Shown: positions 33,827-42,571, counted from the first letter of the stretch. The stretch is DNA of 64,000 nucleotides from Paraburkholderia kururiensis (GCF_034424375.1 NZ_CP139965.1:806001-870000), one strand, 5' to 3'. Notes: generated by a model from the sequence alone, not told the origin. Made by a program: numbers and translations.

Positions 33827-34048
33827 GGTTAACCTCCCTCATGCGCGAGTGCGGACTGCTTGTCCGTTGCAACGCGCGTGCCCGGCAGCGTCGCGCAAAA
33901 CCGTGCCGATGAATGGGCGCGCAGTTCGCGAGGCACATGCATTGCTGACTCGTGGGGAGGGCGATGGTTGCCTCGCGGCCGCTACGGCTGCTTTTTTCAG
34001 GCCGTTTACAGGGCCGTTCCAGGCCTTTCCCATTACGGAGGACATGTC

Positions 34049-34384
34049 ATGAAATACACCAAGGCGATCTTCATTTCGATTTTGCTGGCCGTAACGAGCG
34101 CGGGCGGCGCGGCGTTTGCACAAGGTTCGTCGGGCGGCGCGGGCGAAGGCGGTGCCGCGGCGGCGGGCGGTTCGAACGGTGGAGGCGGTTCTGCAGGCGG
34201 CAACGCCAATGGACCGAACGCGCCTTCGAACGCGGTAGCCGGTCCCACGGCCAGTACGGGCACGAGCATGAACTCCACGTCGACTCATAAGCGGACGATG
34301 AAGAAGCATCACGCGAAGAAGCCCATGACGGATAGCACCAACATGCCCGGCGCCGACGCGAGCAGCGATACGAAGGGACAGTAA
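34049..34384 (+). CDS. small secreted Gly/Ser-rich protein
   Basis: A 111-residue protein with a clear signal peptide (MKYTKAIFISILLAVTSAGG, cleavage likely after AAFA). The mature part is Gly/Ala/Asn/Ser-rich, then a basic THKRTMKKHHAKKP patch, then a polar tail. GGAGG eight bases before the ATG supports it. Such short periplasmic proteins are frequent in Burkholderia but undefined in function. Confidence 0.75.
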   Translation: MKYTKAIFISILLAVTSAGGAAFAQGSSGGAGEGGAAAAGGSNGGGGSAGGNANGPNAPSNAVAGPTASTGTSMNSTSTHKRTMKKHHAKKPMTDSTNMPGADASSDTKGQ

Positions 34385-34529
34385 GGCTCGGCAATGAGCA
34401 GCAGGCAGTGAGTAGCAGTAAGAAGCCGCAATCCGCAAGAGGTTGAGGGCGGACGCACGCCGTCGCGCAGATTAGCGTGGCGGCGTGCCCCCGTCGTCGC
34501 TGTGTTGCGGCGACCATGAAGGAGTCACC

Positions 34530-35024
34530 ATGACGAATCCCACCCCGCGTGTGCCGGCCGCGCCGCCCCAGGCGGAACACGGCGACCGCGCCGGTTCTAG
34601 TGCAACTACGGCTGCCACCACGGCTGCAACTCCGGCGGCTTCGCAGCGCGAGACCACGTCGCAGCCTGGGCACGCGTCGTCACAAACGGCGTCGTCAAGC
34701 CGAACGCAAAGCGATGAGGCAGCGCTGCGTGCACGCGGCACGCCGGGCAGCTTCGATCAGCCCACGCCGAGGGAAGACTTGATGCCGCCGCGCGGCAAGC
34801 AGCATCCCCATCAGACGGCGGAGGTGCCGCTCGGCTCAGGCGACGTACCCGACCCGCCCGGCAAGGGCGGCCAGGCCGCGCAGAACTCCGAAGAGGCCGC
34901 GCCGTATCTGAACGTGAACGGCGTGCGGTCGCCCAGCGACGAACCGGTGCGGGGCGCCACTCGTGCCGACGAGCAGACGAAAACGGGCGTGCCGGCCGAC
35001 CGCAAGGGCGACGCTAACCGGTAG
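34530..35024 (+). CDS. hydrophilic disordered protein
   Basis: A 164-residue protein rich in Thr, Ser, Ala, Pro and Gly, with no membrane segment or signal peptide. The first 60 residues are low-complexity Ala/Thr/Ser. A more ordered-looking stretch PGSFDQPTPREDLMPPRGKQ lies in the middle. AAGGAGTC six bases upstream supports the ATG. No family recognised; member of the local group of short hydrophilic proteins. Confidence 0.7.
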   Translation: MTNPTPRVPAAPPQAEHGDRAGSSATTAATTAATPAASQRETTSQPGHASSQTASSSRTQSDEAALRARGTPGSFDQPTPREDLMPPRGKQHPHQTAEVPLGSGDVPDPPGKGGQAAQNSEEAAPYLNVNGVRSPSDEPVRGATRADEQTKTGVPADRKGDANR

Positions 35025-35079
35025 CGCCGTGCGGCAAAAAAACGAAGCAGGAACCACGCAGCACAGAAGCACGACCGGA

Positions 35080-35946
35080 TCAGAGGATCGGCACGCCGCC
35101 CGTCACGGCCACCGTCGCGCCCGACACGTAACTCGCTTCGTTCGAGGCGAGCATCACATACACGGGCGCGAGTTCGGCGGGCTGGCCGGGCCGCTTCATC
35201 GGCACGTTGGCGCCGAACTGCTTCACGTGCTCGGGCGGCATGGTCGACGGAATCAGCGGCGTCCAGATGGGCCCCGGCGCCACGCAGTTGGCGCGAATGC
35301 CGCGTTCGGCGAGCAGTTGCGCGAGGCCGCCCGTGAAGTTCTGGATGGCGCCCTTCGTGGTGGCGTAGGGCAGCAGCGTGGGGCGCGGCTTGTCGGCATT
35401 CACGGATGCCGTATTAACGATGGCGGCGCCCGGCTTCATGTGCGGCAGCGCAGCTTTAGTGATCCGAAACATCGCACCGATGTTGGTATCGAAGGTGCGG
35501 TCCCATTCGTCGTCTGTGACCTCTTCCAGCGTTTCGTGCGTCATCTGATACGCGGCGTTGTTGACGAGCACGTCGACGCGCGAGAACGCGTCCACGGCGC
35601 GCCGCACGATCTCGCGGCAATGCTCGCGGTCCGCTACGTCGCCGGGTACGAGCACAGCCTTGCGGCCGGCTTCCTCCACCCAGCGCGCCGTTTCCTTCGC
35701 GTCTTCGTGTTCGTCGAGGTAGGCGATCAGGACGTCCGCGCCCTCGCGCGCAAACGCGATGGCCACGGCGCGACCGATGCCGCTGTCCGCGCCCGTGATG
35801 ATGGCGGCCTTGCCCGCAAGACGTCCCGATCCCTTGTAGCTGTGTTCGCCGTGGTCGGGCTTCGGGTCCATGGGGCCGGTATGGCCGGGAACGTTGCGCT
35901 GTTCCTGTTCGGGAAGCGGCGCGTCGGGTCGGCTTGTTTGGGACAT
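35080..35946 (-). CDS. SDR family oxidoreductase, general stress protein 39-like
   Basis: A 288-residue SDR with the N-terminal extension typical of the Bacillus YdaD/GSP39 and E. coli YghA group: PGHTGPMDPKPDHGEHSYKG before the Rossmann motif TGADSGIGRAVAIAF. It has VDVLVNNAAYQMTHETLEE, NTASVNADK with the catalytic Ser, and YATTKGAIQNFTGGL (Tyr-x3-Lys). It ends in AVTGGVPIL. The substrate is unknown. AGGAG lies nine bases before the ATG. Two more SDRs lie within 6 kb, and the one at 36.9 kb is clearly its paralogue. Confidence 0.88.
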   Translation of the reverse strand: MSQTSRPDAPLPEQEQRNVPGHTGPMDPKPDHGEHSYKGSGRLAGKAAIITGADSGIGRAVAIAFAREGADVLIAYLDEHEDAKETARWVEEAGRKAVLVPGDVADREHCREIVRRAVDAFSRVDVLVNNAAYQMTHETLEEVTDDEWDRTFDTNIGAMFRITKAALPHMKPGAAIVNTASVNADKPRPTLLPYATTKGAIQNFTGGLAQLLAERGIRANCVAPGPIWTPLIPSTMPPEHVKQFGANVPMKRPGQPAELAPVYVMLASNEASYVSGATVAVTGGVPIL

Positions 35947-36052
35947 GGGTGCTGCTCCTGTGTGTGAGTGGGCGGTGTCGCGCGAACGTGACAAGGCAAC
36001 GCGGGCTGCGCGTTCGCTGCTGCGAGCCCGCAATGAATGCCGCGTGCGCGTG

Positions 36053-36175
36053 TTATGGCTGGCGTTGCCCGCCCTGGTGTTGCGGCTGCTTTTGCTGGTT
36101 CTGCTGCTGTTGCCCGTGATCGCGGCTCTTTTGCGGGTTGGCGGGCGCGGTGTTGGATTGACGGGTGTCGGGCAT
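36053..36175 (-). CDS. 40-residue Gln-rich peptide gene
   Basis: A 40-codon gene whose product is Gln/Asn/Pro-rich and strongly polar, ending QHQGGQRQP. AAGGAG lies nine bases before its ATG. Codon use and the ribosome site argue that it is real, but the short length leaves doubt. It sits ahead of the GSP39-like SDR on the same strand, 106 bases away. Confidence 0.55.
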   Translation of the reverse strand: MPDTRQSNTAPANPQKSRDHGQQQQNQQKQPQHQGGQRQP

Positions 36176-36347
36176 GGCTCGATCTCCTTGAAGGTTGCAA
36201 TGGCTGCCTTGAACAAACAGCAACGGCCATGCCGCCACGTGTGCGCACGTGAGCCGGCGCCGCCGCGCGGAACGCACGTTGCTCGTGATTCGGAGCGCAC
36301 GACAAGAGCACACGACACAACCCGTCGATTACCGAGGAGAGCCCGCC

Positions 36348-36674
36348 ATGAGCACATTGAATCCCGACAACGACCTGCCCGAACCGGCCGACGAAGGCCG
36401 CCACGGCGACGACACCGGCGCGCTGGGCCCGAGCGATTCGTCCGATACGGGCAGCGATATCGCGGGGGCAAAGCGTCACGAATTCGACGTCGATACGGAG
36501 CTGGACAGCCACGCGCTGGAAACGGGCAAGGCGGCGCGCGAAAGCGACACCGACGAGTCGGGTACCGGCGAGCGCGCCTCCGCGGACGGCGATTCCACGC
36601 TCGAAGAAGATGCGGACATTCAGCCCGACCACATCGAGCAGCCTTTCGCACCCGACGAAGAAGCGCCGGAGTGA
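36348..36674 (+). CDS. small acidic hydrophilic protein
   Basis: A 108-residue, very acidic protein (many Asp and Glu, few hydrophobic residues), predicted to be disordered. It begins MSTLNPDNDLPEPADEGRHG and ends QPFAPDEEAPE. GGAGA eight bases upstream supports the ATG. No family is recognised. It is followed by an SDR on the same strand about 240 bases downstream. Confidence 0.7.
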   Translation: MSTLNPDNDLPEPADEGRHGDDTGALGPSDSSDTGSDIAGAKRHEFDVDTELDSHALETGKAARESDTDESGTGERASADGDSTLEEDADIQPDHIEQPFAPDEEAPE

Positions 36675-36916
36675 TGCGGCGCGAAGCGAGGCTGGTCTGA
36701 GCGCGGCGCAAGTACGCTGCGCGGTGGGGAACAGTTGCAAGCGGCGGGCAAGAATTGCAGACCGTGGCGCTTCATGCGCTCGCCGCTCGTGTGGCGACTG
36801 CGCAGGGCGTCGAGCACGGCACATCGCGTCGTGCCGCGGCTCACGGGAATTTCCCTTGCTCGATAGAGGGCGTGCGTCCGCCGTCGCGGACGCGTCCGTC
36901 AGCAAGGAGAATGCAA

Positions 36917-37927
36917 GTGCCGTCAGACAACGTATCGGAAACGCGCAGGAAATTCGTGCAGGGCACGGGTATGGGGTTGGTCGCAGCCACGCTTGCTGCG
37001 CCCGTGGCCGCGCAGGAAAGCGCCGCATCGTCCGCGGGCGGCGACGCCGCGCTGCGCGACCCGCGCAATCTGTATCCGCGTCCGCCGTTCGCGGCGCAGC
37101 CTCAGCCGTGGCCGGGCCTTGCCGGCCGCATGACGCCGCGGCCCGATCACGGCGAAACGAGCTATCGCGGCAGCGGCAAGCTGACGGGCCGCAAGGCGCT
37201 CGTGACGGGCGGCGACTCGGGTATCGGCCGCGCCGCTGCCATCGCGTTTGCACGCGAAGGCGCCGACGTGGCGATCAGCTACTTGCCGCAGGAAGAGCCC
37301 GACGCGCGCGAGGTGATCCAGTTGATCCGCTCGGCAGGCCGCAACGCCGTGGCGCTGCCGGGCGATATCCGCGACGAACGCTTTTGCCAGGAACTCGTGG
37401 CGAAGGCCGTGCAGGGGCTGGGCGGACTCGACATTCTCGTCAACAACGCGGGCCGCCAGCAGAGCCATGCCTCCATTCTCGACATTCCCACCGACCAGTT
37501 CGACTGGACCTTGAAGACGAACCTCTACGCGATGTTCTGGATCACGAAGGCGGCCATTCCGCACATGCCGCCTGGGGCGGCCATCGTGAATACGAGTTCG
37601 GTGAACGCGTACGACCCGTCGGCGAATCTGCTGGATTACGCCATGACGAAGGCCGCCATCGCGAACTTCTCGAAGGGACTTGCCAAGCAGATGATCTCGC
37701 GCGGCATACGCGTGAACGCCGTCGCGCCGGGCCCGTTCTGGACGCCGTTGCAGGTGACGGGCGGGCAGACGCAGGAGAACGTCGAGAAGTTCGGTCAGCA
37801 GACGCCGATGGGGCGCCCCGGTCAGCCGGCCGAGATCGCGCACGTGTATGTGGAACTCGCTTCGGCGCAGTCGAGCTATGTGACGGGGCAGGTCTATGGC
37901 GAATCGGGCGGCGCGGGCAATCCGTGA
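36917..37927 (+). CDS. SDR family oxidoreductase with Tat-like signal
   Basis: An SDR of about 336 residues. The N-terminus carries ETRRKFVQGTGMGLVAATLA, a twin-arginine motif plus hydrophobic stretch ending near APVAAQ, so it is probably exported folded with its cofactor. The SDR domain starts after RPDHGETSYRGSGKL and has TGGDSGIGRAAAIAF, DILVNNAGRQQSHAS, NTSSVNAYD and YAMTKAAIANFSKG. It resembles the GSP39-like SDR at 35.1 kb apart from the signal. AAGGAG lies seven bases before GTG 36917; an ATG at 36911 is very close to it and adds two residues. Export of an NAD(P)-type SDR is unusual. Confidence 0.82.
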   Translation: MPSDNVSETRRKFVQGTGMGLVAATLAAPVAAQESAASSAGGDAALRDPRNLYPRPPFAAQPQPWPGLAGRMTPRPDHGETSYRGSGKLTGRKALVTGGDSGIGRAAAIAFAREGADVAISYLPQEEPDAREVIQLIRSAGRNAVALPGDIRDERFCQELVAKAVQGLGGLDILVNNAGRQQSHASILDIPTDQFDWTLKTNLYAMFWITKAAIPHMPPGAAIVNTSSVNAYDPSANLLDYAMTKAAIANFSKGLAKQMISRGIRVNAVAPGPFWTPLQVTGGQTQENVEKFGQQTPMGRPGQPAEIAHVYVELASAQSSYVTGQVYGESGGAGNP

Positions 37928-38148
37928 ACGTGCGCCGGTTCGCATGCGGGGCGTGCCGATGTGCGGGCATGCGTGGGGCAGCGCACGGAACAAATGACGA
38001 GGGCCGCGCGCAAGGCACTTCGCAGAAGGCGAGGTAGTGTTTGTCCGGGGCGGCTTTTTCGGACCGCGACATAAAATGAAAAACACGCCCCGGCTTGCAG
38101 GCCTTGCGCCAATGCCGTGGCCATAACGATCGCACCCGGAGGTGCGCC

Positions 38149-39756
38149 GTGTCCCGCCCGTCTCTCTCGCGCACCGTCTTTCGCTCTGCGGCGATCGCCG
38201 CCGTCCTCGTTGCCTGTGCCTCCGCACCGCCCCTCGCCGTGGCCGCGAACGGCGTGCGCTTGCCGCCTGCGCCGAAACGCGTGGCGCCGGCCGTTTCCGG
38301 CACCGGCAGCGGTACAGCGGCAATCGACTTTCCCGCCATCGTCGAGCGATACGGGCCCGCGGTGGTCAACATCGTGGCAAGCGGCGAGGCGCGCCAGGTA
38401 CAGGCGGCCGCGGTGGATCCGCTCGATGCGGCCGACCCATTCGCGGCTTTTTTCGCGCGGCCACCGAGGCCGGGTCAACCGCAAGGACAAGGACAAACGC
38501 AGGACGGGCCGCGCGCCATCATCGGCATGGGTTCGGGGTTCATCGTCAGCCCGGACGGGTTGATTCTCACGGCGGCGCACGTGGTGGACGATGCCGACGA
38601 AGTCACCGTCCGCCTCACCGACAAGCGCGAGTTCAAGGCGAAGGTGCTCGCGGTGGACGTGCCGAGCGGCGTGGCCGTGTTGCAGATCGATGCCGCGAAG
38701 CTGCCCACCGTGAAGCTGGGCGACTCGTCGCGCGTGCGCCCCGGCGAGCCCGTGCTCACCATCGGTTCGCCGGATGGCGTCGATAACGCGGTGACGGCGG
38801 GCATCGTGAGCACGACCTCGCGCGTGCTGCCCGACGGCAGCAGCTTCCCGTTCTTCCAGACCGACGTGGCGCTCAATCCCGACAACTCGGGCGGCCCCAT
38901 CTTCAACCGCGCGGGCGAGGTGGTGGGCATCGACGTGCAGGTCTACGCGGATGCCGACGGCTACAACAGCCTCACGTTCGCCATTCCGATCAACACGGCG
39001 AACAAGGTGCGCACGCAGTTGCAGGCGCAAAAGGCGCCGCCGGGCAACGGGCTCGGCGTGGACGTGGAGGACGTGAGCCCCGGGCTCGCGGCGGCGGTCG
39101 GCTTGCCGCGCGCGGCGGGCGCGCTGGTGGACGCCGTGGAGGCGGGCTCGCCCGCGGCGGCGAGCGGACTCAAGGCGGGCGACGTGATCGTGCGAATCGG
39201 CGAGAAACCGATCGACCGGTCCGCGGATTTCGTGAACGAAGCAGCGGCGCTGCCGCCCGGCACGAAAGCGCCGCTGAAGCTGATCCGCAATCGCAGATGG
39301 ATGACGACGACGCTGGCAGCGGCTGCAGGCGCCAAGAGCGGCGACGATGCCGCGGGCGTGACGCCGGTTGCGGTGCAAGCGGCAGACGACTCCGGCGCGG
39401 GACCGGTGGCCGAGGGCGGGTTCGCGTCGGGGCGCGCCGCGGCGGTGGACACGGTGCCGGTGCGTCTCACCGCGCCCGCTGCGGCGGGCACGGAGCGCCT
39501 CGGCCTCGTCATGCATGCGCTGAGCGAAAGCGAGCGGCGCTCGACGGGCTTGCCCGTCGGTCTCATGGTGGACGACGTACGGAATCCGGCGGCGAAAGCG
39601 GGGGTTCGGCGCGGCGACGTGGTGTTGTCGCTCAATGAAACGCTGGTGGAAACGCAGGAGCAGGCCAACGAAATCGTGGCGCGTTCGGGCAAGGCCGTTT
39701 CGCTGCTGATTCAGCGGAACAACGCGCGCAGCTTTGTTTCGGTGCGGTTGCGGTAG
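38149..39756 (+). CDS. HtrA/DegP-like protein with altered catalytic triad
   Basis: A 535-residue protein with a signal peptide, a trypsin-like domain and two PDZ domains (about 300-390 and 450-535). The catalytic His (H144, TAAHVV) and Ser (S247) are in place. The catalytic Asp of the usual TDVAVLKI motif is glycine (G174 in PSGVAVLQI). The residue before the oxyanion asparagine is Asp (DNSGG, D245) instead of Gly. A Pro/Gln-rich linker (PRPGQPQGQGQTQ) replaces the LA loop. It could be a chaperone-like or weak protease acting in the periplasm. GGAGG seven bases before GTG 38149 defines the start; no ATG fits. Confidence 0.85.
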   Translation: MSRPSLSRTVFRSAAIAAVLVACASAPPLAVAANGVRLPPAPKRVAPAVSGTGSGTAAIDFPAIVERYGPAVVNIVASGEARQVQAAAVDPLDAADPFAAFFARPPRPGQPQGQGQTQDGPRAIIGMGSGFIVSPDGLILTAAHVVDDADEVTVRLTDKREFKAKVLAVDVPSGVAVLQIDAAKLPTVKLGDSSRVRPGEPVLTIGSPDGVDNAVTAGIVSTTSRVLPDGSSFPFFQTDVALNPDNSGGPIFNRAGEVVGIDVQVYADADGYNSLTFAIPINTANKVRTQLQAQKAPPGNGLGVDVEDVSPGLAAAVGLPRAAGALVDAVEAGSPAAASGLKAGDVIVRIGEKPIDRSADFVNEAAALPPGTKAPLKLIRNRRWMTTTLAAAAGAKSGDDAAGVTPVAVQAADDSGAGPVAEGGFASGRAAAVDTVPVRLTAPAAAGTERLGLVMHALSESERRSTGLPVGLMVDDVRNPAAKAGVRRGDVVLSLNETLVETQEQANEIVARSGKAVSLLIQRNNARSFVSVRLR

Positions 39757-39805
39757 ACGCCGCGCTGGTGCCGGTGGTGGTGCCGCCGCCACCGCCATCG
39801 CAGAC

Positions 39806-39827
39806 AAAGGTGAGGGTTTTCGGGACG
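39806..39827 (+). repeat. short interspersed repeat, copy 1
   Basis: AAAGGTGAGGGTTTTCGGGA followed by CG. First of nine copies; lies 50 bases after the HtrA-like stop. Confidence 0.75.
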
Positions 39828-39839
39828 TGGGCTGCGTGT

Positions 39840-39859
39840 GGTGAGGATTTACGGGAGCG
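39840..39859 (+). repeat. short interspersed repeat, copy 2
   Basis: GGTGAGGATTTACGGGAGCG. The TTTAC variant, same form as the copy near 46.0 kb; 34 bases after copy 1. Confidence 0.7.
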
Positions 39860-40142
39860 GCTGCGGCGCAGGCCTTTTGCCGAGGTTCCTTGCAGGCTCG
39901 AATGCGCGTTCCTGGCGGTTCATGGAATCGACGCTTCTGCCGCACCTCGCCCAAGGTCGCGCGGCGCCATCACGAGGCGCGCCGCGTCGGCGCAAGCCGG
40001 TTTTCACGTGGGAAATCGCAGAAAGTGCCCTAAAACAAGGGCTTTTCCAATCGAAACGGGTTCTGCGGCGCAGGCGGCCGAAGGCGTCATTCCCGCAAAA
40101 CCCCTGCAACACGAGTGCCAGGTAACGCCCCGCGCGCCGCAC

Positions 40143-40163
40143 AGGTGAGGATTTTCGGGAGCG
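40143..40163 (+). repeat. short interspersed repeat, copy 3
   Basis: AGGTGAGGATTTTCGGGAGC plus G. Same orientation as the rest. Confidence 0.72.
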
Positions 40164-40220
40164 TGCCCAATGGTGAGGCGGCGCAACGCCGTTCGCTCCC
40201 CCATGCCCCGGTTTGGACCC

Positions 40221-40242
40221 AAAGGTGAGGGTTTTCGGGACG
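40221..40242 (+). repeat. short interspersed repeat, copy 4
   Basis: AAAGGTGAGGGTTTTCGGGA followed by CG; identical to copy 1 over 22 bases. Confidence 0.78.
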
Positions 40243-40308
40243 TTTCGACGGCCTGCCGTTACGCCTTCACCGTCTTCGCCCTCGTTGCACAAGCCCCTCG
40301 GCGGCATC

Positions 40309-40331
40309 AAAGGTGAAGGTTTTCGGGAGCG
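40309..40331 (+). repeat. short interspersed repeat, copy 5
   Basis: AAAGGTGAAGGTTTTCGGGA followed by GCG. It lies right at the 3' end of the thioredoxin gene. Confidence 0.72.
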
Positions 40332-40339
40332 GCGCGGCG

Positions 40340-40660
40340 TCAGTTCAGCGCGCCAAATGCCTCTTCAATGTCATCCACCTTCGTGGGACGCACCACGCGC
40401 GCCACCTCGTTGCCGTCGCGCAGGAAGATCAGCGTGGGCCAGAGCTTGACCTTGAACGAGCGGCCGAGCGGCCTGCCCGGGCCGTCTTCCACTTTCAGGT
40501 GCCGCACGCCTTCGTGTTGAGCGAAGGCCTGCGAAATGAGCGGCTGTGCGCCCTGGCAGTAACCGCACCAGTCGGTGCCGAACTCCACGACTGCGGCGCC
40601 GGGCAGCGCCGCCACGTCTTCGCGCGAAGGCGCGGTCTTCGCATAAGGGGTGGTTGCCAT
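40340..40660 (-). CDS. thioredoxin family protein
   Basis: A 106-residue thioredoxin-fold protein with the active site VEFGTDWCGYCQGAQP (CGYC rather than the CGPC of TrxA) and the cis-Pro strand KLWPTLIFLRDGNEVAR. It has no signal peptide, so it probably acts in the cytosol as a disulfide reductase or related carrier. GAGGAG six bases before the ATG supports the start. It stands alone, in the opposite direction to the HtrA-like gene and upstream of the chemoreceptor's 3' end. Confidence 0.88.
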   Translation of the reverse strand: MATTPYAKTAPSREDVAALPGAAVVEFGTDWCGYCQGAQPLISQAFAQHEGVRHLKVEDGPGRPLGRSFKVKLWPTLIFLRDGNEVARVVRPTKVDDIEEAFGALN

Positions 40661-40762
40661 CGTTGCTCCTCTCACGGATAGGAAGAACTACGATACCGCA
40701 ACGCTGCGCAGGCTTCAGGGCACGGGCTTTCAGTGTTCCTTCGGCGAGCCTTCAGTGCACCT

Positions 40763-42310
40763 TCAGTAAGCGAGCCGGAATTTCGCCACCGCCTGCTGCA
40801 ACACGCTCGCCTGTTCCTCGAGCGACATCGCCGCCGCCGACGCCTGTTCGACGAGCGCCGCGTTCTGTTGCGAGACCTGGTCCATCTGCGAGACCGCGAC
40901 GTTGACCTGCTCGATGCCGTCGCTCTGTTCTTCGGAAGCCGCGGAAATCTCGTTCATGATGCCCGCCACCTGCGCGATGGCGCGCTGGATCTCCTCCATC
41001 GTTTCGCCTGCCGTGCCCACGAGCCGTGAACCTGCGGTGACGCGGTTCACCGAATCGCCGATCAATTCCTTGATCTCCTTCGCCGCCACCGCCGAGCGCT
41101 GCGCGAGCGAGCGCACCTCGCTCGCCACCACGGCGAAGCCGCGGCCCTGTTCGCCCGCGCGCGCCGCTTCCACGGCCGCGTTCAACGCGAGGATATTGGT
41201 CTGGAACGCGATGCCCTCGATGACGCCGATGATGTCGACAATGCGCTGCGAACTGCGATCGATATCGCTCATGGTGCCGATCACGTCGCTGACGACAGAG
41301 GCGCCGCGCGCCGTGATCTGCGACGCCTGTTCCGCGAGGCTGTGCGCCTGCCGCGCGTTGTCCGCGTTCTGCTTCACGGTGGACGTGAGCTGCTCCATGC
41401 TGGCCGCGGTTTCCTGCAGCGATGCCGCCTGTTCCTCGGTGCGTTGCGACAGATCGTTGTTGCCCGCGGCGATCTCGCGCGTGGACTGCGTGATCGATTC
41501 CGAGCCGCGCATCACCTGCTGCACCGTCTCCACGAGGCCGGACTGCATGGCGCCGAGCCCCTTCACGAGTTGGCCCATTTCGTCGTGCGAGCGGGTTTCC
41601 AGCCGGTTCGTGAGATCGCCGCGCGCAATGCGCTGAAGGTGCGAGAGCACCTCCGAAAGCGGCCGCGAGATGGAGCGTTGCAGGCCGATTGCGCACACGA
41701 CGCACATCACGAGCCCCAGCACGATCAGCGCGATGCCGGCGCCGCGCAGCGTGGCCGACTGCTGCTGGGCCGAATCGAAGGCCTCCCGGCCGGCCTTGAG
41801 CTGCCAGACGGCCAATGCGTCGGAAGACTTCGTGAGCGCCACCGAAAGCGGCGGCACCACGGTCATCGCAATCTTGTCTGCTGCGTCGTGGTCGCCGCGC
41901 TTCATTGCGTCGATCATCGGCAGGATGGCTTGCTGAAGGAACGTGCTGCGCGCGTTGCTCACGGCGTCGGCGAGTGCCTGCTCGTCCGGGCCGCGCTGAA
42001 CGTGCTGGTAGTCGGCCCAGGCGCGGTCGGACACCGCAAGGTAGTTGAGCGCCTTGTCGATCAGCGCGGAACGGTCGGGCGAGTCCGGATGCAGCAGCAC
42101 GCGGTCCAGCGTGGTGCGAACGATCGTGAGGTTCAGGTTCGCCTTGCCAATGGCAATCGACGATGCCAACTGGTGCGAATACGCTTCCTTGAGCGCCTCG
42201 TTGGAACTGCGCATGCCCACCTGGCCCAGCAGGCCGGTTGCGATGGTGAGCATGCCGACAAGCCCCAATGTGGCGAACAGGCGCGCCGTGATGGAAAGAC
42301 GTGAAAACAT
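40763..42310 (-). CDS. methyl-accepting chemotaxis protein
   Basis: A 515-residue Tsr/Tar-type chemoreceptor. An N-terminal helix (LFATLGLVGMLTIATGLLG) is followed by a four-helix-bundle periplasmic domain (about 35-190), a second helix (AGIALIVLGLVMCVVCAIGL), a HAMP domain, and a signalling hairpin with the invariant tip IIGVIEGIAFQTNILALNAA. The Tar-type sensor may bind an amino or organic acid. It ends without a CheR-tethering NWETF pentapeptide. A probable FliA promoter lies about 95 bases upstream, linking it to flagellar regulation. The ribosome site is weak. Confidence 0.92.
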   Translation of the reverse strand: MFSRLSITARLFATLGLVGMLTIATGLLGQVGMRSSNEALKEAYSHQLASSIAIGKANLNLTIVRTTLDRVLLHPDSPDRSALIDKALNYLAVSDRAWADYQHVQRGPDEQALADAVSNARSTFLQQAILPMIDAMKRGDHDAADKIAMTVVPPLSVALTKSSDALAVWQLKAGREAFDSAQQQSATLRGAGIALIVLGLVMCVVCAIGLQRSISRPLSEVLSHLQRIARGDLTNRLETRSHDEMGQLVKGLGAMQSGLVETVQQVMRGSESITQSTREIAAGNNDLSQRTEEQAASLQETAASMEQLTSTVKQNADNARQAHSLAEQASQITARGASVVSDVIGTMSDIDRSSQRIVDIIGVIEGIAFQTNILALNAAVEAARAGEQGRGFAVVASEVRSLAQRSAVAAKEIKELIGDSVNRVTAGSRLVGTAGETMEEIQRAIAQVAGIMNEISAASEEQSDGIEQVNVAVSQMDQVSQQNAALVEQASAAAMSLEEQASVLQQAVAKFRLAY

Positions 42311-42403
42311 GATGTGCTTGTGTCTGTGGGTGAGTCTGAAGCCTTGCGCGGTGCCGGGCGCCGGCAAGCGGCGGGTCTGCGGCGTGGGGGTATACGGCCG
42401 GCT

Positions 42404-42431
42404 TTAACGGCAAGGACCGGAAGTCACTTGA
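42404..42431 (-). promoter_or_regulatory. probable sigma28 (FliA) promoter of the chemoreceptor
   Basis: On the minus strand, TCAAGT and GCCGTTAA are separated by 14 bases. The sigma28 consensus is TAAAGTTT-N11-GCCGATAA, i.e. 13 bases on the same measure, so the spacing is one base long. The other chemoreceptor gene has the same two boxes at ideal spacing. Confidence 0.5.
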
Positions 42432-42535
42432 GTGCCGCCATACGGCGGTGAGGGTCTTCTTGCGCGAGATCGACCGCCGGGCGGGGCGCCGCGAATGAGG
42501 GACAGGTGGAGTGATCCCATTACCGAAAATTTCCC

Positions 42536-42564
42536 TTGACTATCTACTAATCGATAGATATAGT
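42536..42564 (+). promoter_or_regulatory. tetR promoter with operator in the spacer
   Basis: TTGACT and TATAGT are spaced by 17 bases, a near-consensus sigma70 promoter. The spacer and -10 region hold the inverted repeat TATCTA-N8-TAGATA (42541-42560). Transcription would start within a few bases of the ATG at 42572, giving a nearly leaderless message. A repressor bound here would block RNA polymerase, which fits TetR autoregulation. Confidence 0.75.
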
Positions 42565-42571
42565 TCGACCC

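Larger units (their letters stand above)
39757..40339. other. gene-free region with five short interspersed repeats
   Basis: About 580 bases between the HtrA-like gene and the convergent thioredoxin gene. No protein gene is convincing. The region holds five copies of the AAGGTGAGSGTTTTCGGGA repeat, all reading left to right, and a stretch near 40020-40060 with a weak similarity to sequence around 48000 and (inverted) 48275. Confidence 0.6.

Noticed and set aside
38095..38148. Longer start for the HtrA-like gene
   Set aside because: The added residues precede the signal peptide and have no ribosome site, while GGAGG sits before GTG 38149.
39806..40331. CRISPR-like array from the short repeats
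   Set aside because: Spacing ranges from about 10 to 280 bases, units are not identical, there is no cas gene nearby, and copies occur far apart at 46-48 kb.
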